Shown: piece after piece, positions 26,128 to 33,767 of the stretch
Numbering within the stretch: the stretch's first letter is position 1
How the letters are laid out: the number at the start of each line of letters is the position of its first letter
Made by a program: the position numbers and the translations under genes
Notes under the pieces: generated by a model
What the model was told of the DNA's origin: nothing
What the model saw: only the letters and a program-made list of their open reading frames with translations
Databases searched by the model: none
Source of the DNA: Streptomyces muensis
Lineage (GTDB): Bacteria > Actinomycetota > Actinomycetes > Streptomycetales > Streptomycetaceae
NCBI RefSeq assembly: GCF_021474425.1
Contig: NZ_JAKEIP010000012.1
Coordinates: 1-64,000 of the forward strand
Direction of reading: 5' to 3'
Length of the DNA: 64,000 nucleotides

Positions 26128-28728
26128 TTGCATGACCACGTGGCAACACGTCCCCAAACCCCGCTTCTGGACGCCCTGTTGGAGCCTCGGGCCGTGTTCC
26201 GCGGCATGCCGGGCGAGCCGCCGGACCCGGAGATCTGGCAGCGCGCTGCGCGGGCCGCGGCCGGGCTGCACGGGCTCGGGCAGTGGGGCGAACTCGCCGG
26301 GTTCTACGGCGATCTGGCCGATGACGCGTGGCGGGAGGGTCGGTATCGGCGGAGCCTTCGGTTGCTGCTGGCCGCCCGCGTGGCCGCGGTCCGGGCGGGC
26401 GACGGCGCGAAGGTCGTCGCCGTCACGAGCCTGCTGGCCATGCGTCACCGGCTGCGGGGCGGCTTCGTGGTCGCCGAGGCGTGGGACCACGCCCAACTCG
26501 CCCGCCCCCTCGACGAGTCGATGGCCAGGGCGCACGCGGTGGCCCGGCGTGAACTGGCCACGCTGCGGGGGCTGACCGGGGGGTACCAGGAGGGCATCGC
26601 CCAGTGCGAGCAGGCGCTCGAGGTGTGCCGCGCCTTCGCTGACCGGCCCGGCATGGCGCTGATCCACGTACAGGTTCTGCTCGAACGCAGCCTGGGCGAA
26701 CGGCTGTCGGGACGGCTGGACCTCGCGCTCGCGACGCTCGCCGAGGCACGGAACCTGGCCGAGGCGCACGAGAGTGAGGTGAACGATCTGACGCGCGGCA
26801 TGATCGCCGTACGCGAGGCGCGGCTGTACGTCATGGTCGGGGATCCGCGGACGGGCCTTGCCGCCTATCTGCGCGCCGAGTCCCTGTTCACCGGGGTGAG
26901 CGCGGACAACCTCGTGATCACCCGGATTTCCCGGATCGACTGTCTGAGGGCGCTGGGACGCACCGCGGACGCCCTGGCACTGGCGGACGAACTGGCCGAG
27001 GAGTGCGAACGGGCCGGTGAGCACGCCCGGCTCGGACAGGTTCTGCTGGAGCGGGCCGACATCCAGTACGCGACGGGGGACTTCGCGGGCGCGGCCGCCA
27101 CGGCACGGCGGGCCGGGCAGGAGCGGCAGGACGACGACTCCCTCGAAGCGCTGCGCTGGCGGCGGCACCTGGCGCGTGCCCTGCTCGCCTCCGGCGGGGA
27201 CCAGCGCGAGGCCGCAGCGCATCTGGGCGTGATCCTCACGACCGCCTGCCGCCCGGACCGCCAGGATCTGGCGCGCACCTGGCAGGCCCTCCACGAGGCG
27301 CTGTCGATCTCCGACGAGTCGGTGCTGCCCTCCGCCGTCTGGTTCGCCGCCGGACGCGGCGCGCTGACCGGCGCGGAACTGCAACGCGACCTGCTGAGCG
27401 CCCCTGAGGCCCGCTGGGGTGTGCACGCGGAGCGCGAGGAGGTGTACGCCGCGGCGATCCGGCTGCACTGCGCCGTCGCGGATCACGGCGCCGTGGCCCA
27501 GGTGATGGAGCTGGGCCGGGCCGATGTGCTCAACCGGGTGCTGCTGGACGGGAGTTCACTGACCCGCCCGCTGACCGGGCTGCCGCTGCTGCCGCCGCCG
27601 GCCGACGACGGCCGGCTGGACGACCTGTTCGCGCTGGGCTCGGACGTGGCGCGGGTGCTGGCGGGCGGGAGCGCCGACGAGATCGGTGTCCTGCCCCTGC
27701 CGGGCGGGCTGCCGTCACCCGAGGACCTGGACGGGCTCGCGGACGTGGTCGTGATGGTGCAGCTGGGCCACGGCACCGCGGGCTGGTGGTCGTCGACGGC
27801 CGTGCGGGAGCGGGGTGGCCGGTGGCGCGCGACGGTGGAGCCGGTGCCTGAGCGGCTGGACGCGTGGATCGGGCGGATGGCCGCCGGTACGCCGCTGCCG
27901 CCACGGGGCGTGGCACGGGCCGTGTGGCAGGCGCTGGGCGAGTTGCTGATGCCCGCCCCGGAGATCTGGCAGGGCACGCCCGAAGTCCCGCGGTCCGTCG
28001 TGATCTGCCCGGATCCCCGTCTGTGGCATGTGCCCTACGGTGCCCTGCTGCGCGGCGAGACCGCGCTGGTGGACGTGGCGGAGGTGACGCTGACGCCGAG
28101 CCTGCGCACCCTGTGCCTGGTCCGTGACCGGGCCCGGCAGGCCGGCCCGGCGGCACGAGGTGCGGGGACGGCGGCGCGAGGCGTGGGGACGGCGGGCAGC
28201 CTCTTGGACGACGCGTTGCCCGCGCACTCGCGTGAGCGGGCGGCGTTGGACGCCTGGCCCGGCGGGCACCGGCCGCTCGGCGCCCTGGCTGAAGTGGCGG
28301 GGCTCCCGGACCCGGCCCTGCTCTACGTCAGCGGTCACGGCGCCGCCCCGCGCGACTCGCGCGACTCGGGTGACTCGGTGCTGGGTCCGTCCGGGGTCAC
28401 CCTGGACTCGCTGGCCACCCTGCCGCTGCCCGAACTGCTGCTGCTCGTGGGCTGCTGGAGCGCCACCGCGGCCAGCCGCTACGGGCGGGACCCGTTGAGT
28501 CTGGCCGTCGGAGGCCTTCTCGGGGGCGCGCGGACGGTCGTCGCCGGTGTCGGCCGGATCGGTGAGCAGGCCGCCGCCCGTATCGCCGGGGAGACCCTGC
28601 GGTACGTCGCCGAGGGGATGCCTGCGCGGTCGGCGCTGCGGGCCGCCGCGCGCGCCCTGCGCGACCGGCATCCCGAACTCGGCCCGTACGACTGGGCCGG
28701 CATGTGTGTGATGGGGGCCGGAGACTGA
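26128..28728 (+). CDS. TPR-CHAT caspase-like protease
   Basis: 866 residues from the TTG start; GTG 26140 is equally possible and no ribosome site decides. Residues 1 to about 450 are helical TPR-like repeats (GLHGLGQWGELAGFYGDLAD, EGRYRRSLRLLLAARVAAV, YATGDFAGAAATARRAGQE). The C-terminal 320 residues are a CHAT domain: LYVSGHGAA holds catalytic His737 and LLLVGCWSATA holds catalytic Cys776, then LSLAVGGLLGGARTVVAGVGRIG. CHAT proteases are caspase relatives, several of which act in bacterial immunity or programmed death. Divergent from the domain-fused glycosyltransferase and convergent, by 7 bases, with a membrane-anchored unknown. Confidence 0.8.
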   Translation: MHDHVATRPQTPLLDALLEPRAVFRGMPGEPPDPEIWQRAARAAAGLHGLGQWGELAGFYGDLADDAWREGRYRRSLRLLLAARVAAVRAGDGAKVVAVTSLLAMRHRLRGGFVVAEAWDHAQLARPLDESMARAHAVARRELATLRGLTGGYQEGIAQCEQALEVCRAFADRPGMALIHVQVLLERSLGERLSGRLDLALATLAEARNLAEAHESEVNDLTRGMIAVREARLYVMVGDPRTGLAAYLRAESLFTGVSADNLVITRISRIDCLRALGRTADALALADELAEECERAGEHARLGQVLLERADIQYATGDFAGAAATARRAGQERQDDDSLEALRWRRHLARALLASGGDQREAAAHLGVILTTACRPDRQDLARTWQALHEALSISDESVLPSAVWFAAGRGALTGAELQRDLLSAPEARWGVHAEREEVYAAAIRLHCAVADHGAVAQVMELGRADVLNRVLLDGSSLTRPLTGLPLLPPPADDGRLDDLFALGSDVARVLAGGSADEIGVLPLPGGLPSPEDLDGLADVVVMVQLGHGTAGWWSSTAVRERGGRWRATVEPVPERLDAWIGRMAAGTPLPPRGVARAVWQALGELLMPAPEIWQGTPEVPRSVVICPDPRLWHVPYGALLRGETALVDVAEVTLTPSLRTLCLVRDRARQAGPAARGAGTAARGVGTAGSLLDDALPAHSRERAALDAWPGGHRPLGALAEVAGLPDPALLYVSGHGAAPRDSRDSGDSVLGPSGVTLDSLATLPLPELLLLVGCWSATAASRYGRDPLSLAVGGLLGGARTVVAGVGRIGEQAAARIAGETLRYVAEGMPARSALRAAARALRDRHPELGPYDWAGMCVMGAGD

Positions 28729-28735
28729 TCCCGGG

Positions 28736-29557
28736 TCAGCCGGTCACCGCGGTGCGCAGGCCCGGCCGGGGCTCGAAGGCCGCCGCCGAGACGTCCCGGG
28801 CGAGCGTGGTCCCCTGGACGCCGTACGTGGCAATCGCGTCGACCCGCAGGATGAGGCAGAAGCGTTCCGTGCTCGCGAGCCGGGCGGACAGTTCACGGTG
28901 GGAGCGGCGCAGGAAGACCATCGCCGCGTGGTTGGTGACGGCGCTCTGGCCGCAGACGACGAACACGGGCCGTGTCGCGGACACCGGCCGGAACTTGGCG
29001 ACGAGCACGTGCTCGCGTCGCCCGCGGTCCCACGGGAAGGTCTCCTCCCCCACCACGAAGGCCATGGAGTCCGGCCGGTCGCTGAAGGGCCGCACCTCGA
29101 TGCCGGGGAGGTTGTGCTCCAGGTGCCCGGCGGTTCGTACGTTCGAGCCGTTCTCCGGGCCGCCGATGCAGAACTCCACGCTCGGTCCGTTGCTGTCGCG
29201 GAAGTCGCCGCTGACGCGCATCGACACCTCGCAGCCCAGTTCGCGGGCCAGCACCGCGGCCTCGACCATGGCCTGTACGTCATGATGCGCGGCCACGCCC
29301 GGCCGGTCCCACTTGTGGTTCATGACGACGATGCACGACTCACCCGGCCGCATCCCGAAGAACCGTGCCTTGCGGTGCAGCGCCCGTGTGTTCCGCCCGC
29401 GCTGCCACAGCCAGACGAACCCCCCGCTGACCATGCTGGTGAGCAGCCCGATCGCCACGTTCAGCGTGACCCCCGCCACCGTCGCCCCCTCCGTCGGTCC
29501 ACCGTCTGACGCCGTCGGTGTGTGGCCATTCTCCCGGTTGGCGCGGTTGTCTTCCAT
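28736..29557 (-). CDS. Hypothetical protein with one membrane anchor near a CHAT protease
   Basis: 273 residues. A polar N-terminus of about 28 residues is followed by one hydrophobic segment (VAGVTLNVAIGLLTSMVSGGFVWLW) ending in RGRNTRALHRKARFFGMRPGES, so the remainder is probably cytoplasmic. The soluble part reads as an alpha/beta fold: ESCIVVMNHKW, HHDVQAMVEAAVLARELGCEV, and later PVFVVCGQSAVTNHAAMVFLRRSH. It resembles Rossmann-like nucleotide-recognition domains in secondary-structure order only. Its stop is seven bases from that of the CHAT gene. Function unknown; possibly the sensor or membrane partner of that gene. Confidence 0.6.
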   Translation of the reverse strand: MEDNRANRENGHTPTASDGGPTEGATVAGVTLNVAIGLLTSMVSGGFVWLWQRGRNTRALHRKARFFGMRPGESCIVVMNHKWDRPGVAAHHDVQAMVEAAVLARELGCEVSMRVSGDFRDSNGPSVEFCIGGPENGSNVRTAGHLEHNLPGIEVRPFSDRPDSMAFVVGEETFPWDRGRREHVLVAKFRPVSATRPVFVVCGQSAVTNHAAMVFLRRSHRELSARLASTERFCLILRVDAIATYGVQGTTLARDVSAAAFEPRPGLRTAVTG

Positions 29558-29614
29558 AGCAGCTACAGGTCAGAGACAGGTCGGAGTGCTCCAGGTGCCG
29601 ATTCTGAGAGCCGA

Positions 29615-30028
29615 TCAGTTGTCGTCCTGGTAGAGGCAGAAGGGATGGCCGGCCGGGTCGATCATCACTCTGACGTTGTCCTGCGGCTGGTGCTCACTCT
29701 CCCGTGCGCCGAGTTCCACCGCGTGCGCCACGGCCTCGGGCAGATCCAGGACCTCGAAGTCGAGGTGCATGGTCATCCGTTGAGCACCTTCCTGGGCGGC
29801 CCACACGGGAGGGATGTAACCGTCCGAGAGTTGGAAGGCGAGGTAGGCGACGCCCTCGGGCGGCGCGATGGCCGCCCCGTCGGGGTCCTCCTTGGCGATC
29901 TCCCAGCCCAACAGCTCTGAGTAGAAGCGCGCCAGCGCCTGCGGGTCGGGCGCTTCAAGCACGATGCCCCACCAGTCGTGTCTGGACATCCGAGGGGTAC
30001 TGGGCTCGTGGTCGGGTCGTCCGCGCAT
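29615..30028 (-). CDS. VOC family (glyoxalase-like) protein
   Basis: 137-residue protein of the vicinal oxygen chelate superfamily. It shows HDWWGIVLEAPDPQALARFYSELLGWEI, a beta-alpha-beta module typical of the family start, and the second module MTMHLDFEVLDLPEAVAHAVELGA ending in VRVMIDPAGHPFCLYQ. Family members include glyoxalases, dioxygenases and antibiotic-binding proteins; no specific role is assignable. An internal ATG at 29989 (MSRHDWWG) matches common family N-termini and may be the true start. Divergent from the leader peptide and hydrolase gene. Confidence 0.75.
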   Translation of the reverse strand: MRGRPDHEPSTPRMSRHDWWGIVLEAPDPQALARFYSELLGWEIAKEDPDGAAIAPPEGVAYLAFQLSDGYIPPVWAAQEGAQRMTMHLDFEVLDLPEAVAHAVELGARESEHQPQDNVRVMIDPAGHPFCLYQDDN

Positions 30029-30137
30029 GCCGGTGAGTATTCCCTGCCGCCCGGACTTTCCGAAGGCCCAGGTCGGAGTCTTCTGGCATGGCGGTTCACG
30101 GTGCTGAGGCAGTAGGCCGAGCCTCCGGAAAAACTCT

Positions 30138-30167
30138 TTGGCGGGCCACGGCGGCGGTTGCTAGTCT
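30138..30167 (+). promoter_or_regulatory. Promoter for the leader peptide and hydrolase
   Basis: TTGGCG (30138-30143) and TAGTCT (30162-30167) are 18 bases apart, a reasonable housekeeping promoter. Transcription would begin near 30174, about 30 bases before the leader peptide start. Confidence 0.5.
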
Positions 30168-30204
30168 CCCGGAGGCCGTGCGAGAGAACGAGGAGGTGGT
30201 ACCC

Positions 30205-30258
30205 GTGAACGCAGTATCGACATGGGTGCTCCCCTCCGGGGTCACGGTCGGGCGATAG
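30205..30258 (+). CDS. 17-residue putative leader peptide
   Basis: A short frame encodes VNAVSTWVLPSGVTVGR and ends in TAG. GAGGAGG lies eight bases before its GTG, a stronger ribosome site than that of the hydrolase gene 50 bases downstream. The frame sits between a good promoter and that gene, and a hairpin begins 11 bases after its stop. This arrangement suggests a leader peptide affecting translation or read-through of the hydrolase gene. No run of one codon that would explain classical attenuation is present. The peptide is too short for family assignment. Confidence 0.45.
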   Translation: MNAVSTWVLPSGVTVGR

Positions 30259-30268
30259 GCAGGTCGTC

Positions 30269-30295
30269 CGGGAGCGCCGTTCACGCGCACTCCCG
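30269..30295 (+). promoter_or_regulatory. Hairpin between leader peptide and hydrolase
   Basis: CGGGAG (30269-30274) pairs with CTCCCG (30290-30295), with inner CGC/GCG pairs. The right arm abuts the GAAAGG ribosome site of the hydrolase gene, so its folding could limit initiation. Confidence 0.4.
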
Positions 30296-30307
30296 AAAGG
30301 CACGACC

Positions 30308-31030
30308 ATGCAGTTCACTTCTGAAAAGCGCCTCGACGACGGCGTCCTGCAACGCGAATTCACCCTCGGCGAGATCCCCGGCACACTGTGGACCTCCGGA
30401 TCCGCACCGGCCCCGCTGGTCCTGATGGCCCACAACAACGGGCTGCCCAAGGCGGACCCCAGGCTGGTGGCCCGGGCCCGGTACACCGCGGCGCGCGGCT
30501 ACGCGGTGGCCAGCATCGACGCCGCCGGTTGCGGTGACCGTCCCCGTTCCGCCGCCGACGAGCAGACCCGTGCCGACCTCCGTCGGGCGATGCAGGCCGG
30601 TGAACCGGTCGACGAGATCTTCGAGTCGTTCATCGGGCCGCTGGTCGAGAACGCGGTCCCGGAATGGCGGACCACGCTGGACGCCCTCCTTGAACTGCCC
30701 GAGATCGGCGGCCCGGTCGGGTACTCCGGAGGATGGACCGCCCTCGGTATCCGGCTGGCGGTCGTCGAGCCGCGCATCGCGGCCGCGGGCTTCTTCGCCG
30801 GGGGCTACGTGCCCCGTGCCCAGCGCGAGGAAGCCCGGCAGGTCACCGTTCCGCTGCTGTTCCTACTGCAGTGGGACGACGAAGGGAACCCCCGGCAACG
30901 GGCCCTGGACCTCTTCGACGCCTTCGGCAGCAAGGAGAAGACCCTGCACGCCAACCTGGGCGGGCACACCGGCACGCCGTGGTTCGAGTTGGAGGACGGG
31001 TGCCGGTTCCTGGACCGACACCTGAAGTGA
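30308..31030 (+). CDS. Alpha/beta hydrolase, dienelactone hydrolase-like
   Basis: 240-residue cytosolic hydrolase. The core shows LVLMAHNNGLPKADPRLVARARY (oxyanion region), ARGYAVASIDAAGCGDRPRS, a nucleophile region GGPVGYSGGWTALGIRLA with Ser in GYSGG, a strand with an Asp (LLFLLQWDDEGNPRQR) and HTGTPWFE with the likely catalytic His. This fits the dienelactone hydrolase/esterase group. The substrate is unknown. GAAAGG precedes the ATG. It is read from a promoter at 30138 through a short leader peptide, an unusual arrangement for such an enzyme. Confidence 0.75.
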   Translation: MQFTSEKRLDDGVLQREFTLGEIPGTLWTSGSAPAPLVLMAHNNGLPKADPRLVARARYTAARGYAVASIDAAGCGDRPRSAADEQTRADLRRAMQAGEPVDEIFESFIGPLVENAVPEWRTTLDALLELPEIGGPVGYSGGWTALGIRLAVVEPRIAAAGFFAGGYVPRAQREEARQVTVPLLFLLQWDDEGNPRQRALDLFDAFGSKEKTLHANLGGHTGTPWFELEDGCRFLDRHLK

Positions 31031-31057
31031 GGCCGGGCCGTCCGTCCATGCGGTGGT

Positions 31058-31085
31058 AGCTCTCACGACTCCAGAGCTGAGAGCT
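31058..31085. terminator. Hairpin downstream of the hydrolase gene
   Basis: AGCTCTCA (31058-31065) pairs with TGAGAGCT (31078-31085) around a 12-base loop. It is the first of two stem-loops between two convergent genes. Confidence 0.4.
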
Positions 31086-31099
31086 GAGGGTTGAGACGG

Positions 31100-31132
31100 G
31101 ACGATGGCGTCGTGCAGGTCGACGCCATCGTC
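31100..31132. terminator. 13-bp bidirectional terminator touching a stop codon
   Basis: GACGATGGCGTCG (31100-31112) pairs perfectly with CGACGCCATCGTC (31120-31132) across a seven-base loop. The right arm includes the stop codon of the MerR-HEAT gene, and the stem also ends transcripts of the opposing hydrolase gene. Confidence 0.7.
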
Positions 31133-32135
31133 ACCGTACGTCCCGTAGCTGGAGCAGATACGTCGCGGTCAACGCCACGGCCCGGTCCGCGTCATGCGAC
31201 AGCTCCGCCAGGGCGCGTGACGCCGTCGCCCCCGGAATGCCCGCCAGAGCCTGGGTCAGCCGTCCGCGGGCAGGTGCTTCGGTCGCGGCGTGGGCGAGGC
31301 GGTCGGCGAGTCCGGTCGCGAGCCGGTCCGCCGTCTCGGTGTCGATCGCGAGCACGCTCAGTGCGTCGGCCGCGTCGGTGTCGTTCCGTCCCTCCACGAT
31401 CATGTCGAGGAGTGTCGGGACCGCGTCGGCCACGCCCCGTGTCCCGAGTGCCACGGCGGCGTGGGCGCGGACGACGGCGTCAGAGTGCGCGAGGGCATCC
31501 CGTAGGTACGCGTTCGCCTCCCCGTCCGGCATCTCGACAAGGGCCTGTACGGCGCGTTCGCGTACCGCGGCCACCGGGGAGTCGAGGCCCTCCGCCAGGA
31601 GTGCCGTGCCGGCGTCGCCCGATCGCGCCAGAGCCCAGCGAAGGGCTCCGGCGACGTTCGGCTCCGTCTCGTTCAGTGCCGCCTCGACCAGGGCCTCCAC
31701 CGGGACCGGAACGTCGTCGGCCGCGGAGAGGGCGGCCCGCTGGCGCGCGTCGGCGCTCTTGGACTGGAGTGCCTGGAGGAGTGCGACGACCTGGAGGACG
31801 TCTTCCCAGCCGGCGGGGTCGGCGGCATCGATCCGGCGTAGTCGTGTGAGCAGTTCGGTCTCCGCCGCGATGCGTTCGCGCGTCTGGCGGATGAGGTCGG
31901 CGACCAGCACCGAGGGCGTGAAGCCGGGGTCGTCGAGGGCGCGTCCGATCTCACGCAGCGACAGGCCCAGCGACCGCAGGCTCTCGATGTGGAAGATCCG
32001 CTGGATGTCCTCCCCGGAATACTCCCGATAGCCGGAGCCGGTACGGCCCGAAGGACACACCAGTCCCAGCGACTCGTAATGCCGGAGCATGCGGGCACTG
32101 ACCCCGGACCGTCGCGCCACCTCACCGATCAACAC
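31131..32135 (-). CDS. MerR-family regulator fused to HEAT repeats
   Basis: 334 residues. Residues 1-70 are a MerR winged helix (IGEVARRSGVSARMLRHYESLGLV, GYREYSGEDIQRIFHIESLRSLGLSLREIG), followed by the usual antiparallel helix used for dimerisation (to about 120). Instead of a small-ligand domain, the remaining 210 residues are HEAT/PBS-type repeats (EPNVAGALRWALARSGD, SPVAAVRERAVQALVEMPD, SDAVVRAHAAVALGTRG). It starts at GTG 32135, with AGGAGGGA upstream, three bases after the stop of another HEAT gene. I infer a regulator whose activity is set by protein contacts. A MerR-type operator precedes the operon. Confidence 0.82.
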   Translation of the reverse strand: MLIGEVARRSGVSARMLRHYESLGLVCPSGRTGSGYREYSGEDIQRIFHIESLRSLGLSLREIGRALDDPGFTPSVLVADLIRQTRERIAAETELLTRLRRIDAADPAGWEDVLQVVALLQALQSKSADARQRAALSAADDVPVPVEALVEAALNETEPNVAGALRWALARSGDAGTALLAEGLDSPVAAVRERAVQALVEMPDGEANAYLRDALAHSDAVVRAHAAVALGTRGVADAVPTLLDMIVEGRNDTDAADALSVLAIDTETADRLATGLADRLAHAATEAPARGRLTQALAGIPGATASRALAELSHDADRAVALTATYLLQLRDVR

Positions 32136-32138
32136 GCC

Positions 32139-32822
32139 CTATCGTCCCTCCTCGCCGGACCCGCCGAGGGCCACGACGCGCTTCGCCTCCTCGATCGCGT
32201 ACTCGAATCCAGTGTCGGGGTCGCGCAGCAGCCGTTGTGTGGCGAGCGCGTGCGCGCGGGCGCGCGGGTCGGGCGCCGTCGTCGCGGCGCGCAGGGCCGG
32301 CTCGATCACCTCGCCCAGCGCGACCAGCGCCCGGCTGAGGCTCAGCTGCGTCTCCCGGCCGCCGCGTCCGAGCTGCGACGCCAGGGCCTTGGCCAACTCG
32401 GGCTCCTCTCCTTCCGGTACGAGCACGACCGCCGCCCGCCAGGCGCTGCGCGCGACCTCGTCGTCGGCGTCCGTCAGGAGCGACAAGGTGATGGCCGGCC
32501 ACGCCTGGCGGTCCCCGATCTTGGACAGCGTGTGCAGGGCCTGGCTGCGTGCCTGCGCGCGCTCCGAGCGGACTTCGCGGAGCAGCGCGGGCAGTGTCGC
32601 GGACACCGGGTGGCGGGTGAGCGCCCAGGTCAGCATGTCGCGGACGAAGAACTCGGGCTCGATCGCGCATCGCTCGACGAGCCTTTCGACGAAACGCGGG
32701 TCGGGTTTTGTGCCGACCGCCATTGCGGCCCGCAGTCGTACGGACGAACGGCCGTCCGCCAACCCCTGGAGCGCTCCCTCCGCGTCCGTGTGCGCGTTCA
32801 TGCCCTGTCCCGTGATCGTCAT
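32139..32822 (-). CDS. HEAT-repeat protein paired with a MerR-HEAT regulator
   Basis: 227-residue soluble HEAT-repeat protein (DGRSSVRLRAAMAVGTKPDPRFVERLVERC, EPEFFVRDMLTWALTRHP, RAQARSQALHTLSKIGD, ADDEVARSAWRAAVVLVPEG). ATG 32822 is preferred because GAGGAGG lies eight bases upstream; an in-frame start at 32846 would lie inside the promoter. It is the first gene of a two-gene operon with the MerR-HEAT regulator. The shared repeat type suggests direct contact between the two products, perhaps with this protein as the signal partner. No enzyme motif is seen. Confidence 0.75.
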   Translation of the reverse strand: MTITGQGMNAHTDAEGALQGLADGRSSVRLRAAMAVGTKPDPRFVERLVERCAIEPEFFVRDMLTWALTRHPVSATLPALLREVRSERAQARSQALHTLSKIGDRQAWPAITLSLLTDADDEVARSAWRAAVVLVPEGEEPELAKALASQLGRGGRETQLSLSRALVALGEVIEPALRAATTAPDPRARAHALATQRLLRDPDTGFEYAIEEAKRVVALGGSGEEGR

Positions 32823-32845
32823 CGCGACCACCTCCTCGGCGGCCA

Positions 32846-32876
32846 AGTGAAGGCCTTGTCACGGTGTCAAGGTCAA
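32846..32876 (-). promoter_or_regulatory. MerR-type promoter and operator of the HEAT operon
   Basis: On the minus strand TTGACC (32876-32871) and TTCACT (32851-32846) are 19 bases apart, the long spacer typical of MerR-controlled promoters. The spacer region holds CCTTGACACCGTGACAAGG (32872-32854), a near-perfect 19-base palindrome. This predicts autoregulation by the MerR-HEAT protein. Confidence 0.72.
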
Positions 32877-32911
32877 ACAGGGCCCTCTTGCTCCTGCTCC
32901 GCGAGGTGACG

Positions 32912-33643
32912 TCAGCGGTGCTCGGGGTTGTCCGCACCCGGGCGGCAACCGGCGTCCCACTGTGAGCGCTGGTTGCCGTGGGCGGGGATGCCGCCGGCGC
33001 GTTTCAGCAGGGCGGCGATGTGCATCAGGTTCCAGGTCATGAAGCTGGTGTTGCGGTTGGTGAAGTCGTTCTCCGGGCCGCCGGAACCCGGGTCGAGGTA
33101 CGACGGCCCGGGCCCGGCAGGACCGATCCAGCCGGCGTCCGCCTGGGGCGGGATCGTGTAGCCGAGGTGCTGGAGGCTGTAGAGGACGTTCATCGCGCAG
33201 TGCTTCACTCCGTCCTCGTTGCCGGTGATCAGACAGCCGCCGACGCGACCGTAGTAGGCGTACTGCCCCTGGGAGTTGAGCAGTGAGGAGCAGGCGTAGA
33301 GACGCTCGATGATCCGCTTGGTGACCGAGCTGTTGTCGCCGAGCCAGATCGGGCCGGCGAGCACCAGGATGTCCGCGGCCATCACCTTCTCGTACAGGGC
33401 CGGCCAGGCGTCGGTGGCCAAGCCGTGTTCCGTCATGTCCGGGTAGACGCCGGGAGCGATGTCGTGGTCGACGGCGCGGATCAGGTCCGTTCGCACGCCG
33501 CCGGTCTCCATGACGGCCCGGCTCTTGTCGATCAGGCCCTGGGTGTGGCTGAGCTGCGGGGACGGTTTGAGCGTGCAGTTGATGTACAGGGCGGTCAGGT
33601 CGTCGTAGCGGGACGGGGTGTCGGTCGAGAGTGAGGATGTCAT
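32912..33643 (-). CDS. Flavodoxin-like NAD(P)H-dependent oxidoreductase
   Basis: 243-residue protein with a flavodoxin/FMN-reductase fold. ALYINCTLKPSPQLSHTQGLIDKS is the FMN-phosphate loop region, MAADILVLAGPIWLGDNSSVTKRIIERL the second flavin loop, and YGRVGGCLITGNEDGVKHCAMNVLYSLQHLGYTIPP the third. NADPH-dependent FMN reductases and quinone reductases share this layout; the extended C-terminus (residues 180-243, Gly/Pro rich) is common in the flavodoxin family of actinobacteria. Convergent with nothing; divergent by 124 bases from the epimerase gene, whose promoter lies in that gap. Confidence 0.78.
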   Translation of the reverse strand: MTSSLSTDTPSRYDDLTALYINCTLKPSPQLSHTQGLIDKSRAVMETGGVRTDLIRAVDHDIAPGVYPDMTEHGLATDAWPALYEKVMAADILVLAGPIWLGDNSSVTKRIIERLYACSSLLNSQGQYAYYGRVGGCLITGNEDGVKHCAMNVLYSLQHLGYTIPPQADAGWIGPAGPGPSYLDPGSGGPENDFTNRNTSFMTWNLMHIAALLKRAGGIPAHGNQRSQWDAGCRPGADNPEHR

Positions 33644-33755
33644 GCGGGCAGCGTCTCGCGGGGCTTCCGTTTTGTCCCGGTCCGACGCACCCGCGCATGC
33701 CTTACGGAGTCATGACGTGCAGGCGTGGAACAGGGGCGCGGCGCCCGTACGGACC

Positions 33756-33761
33756 TAGCGT
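33756..33761 (+). promoter_or_regulatory. -10 box of a leaderless epimerase transcript
   Basis: TAGCGT ends six bases before the ATG at 33768, so transcription should begin at or next to the start codon. No TTGAC-like -35 box is present at 17-18 bases upstream. CCTTACGGA at 33700-33708 resembles a repeat seen upstream of 36772. Confidence 0.45.
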
Positions 33762-33767
33762 GGCCGT

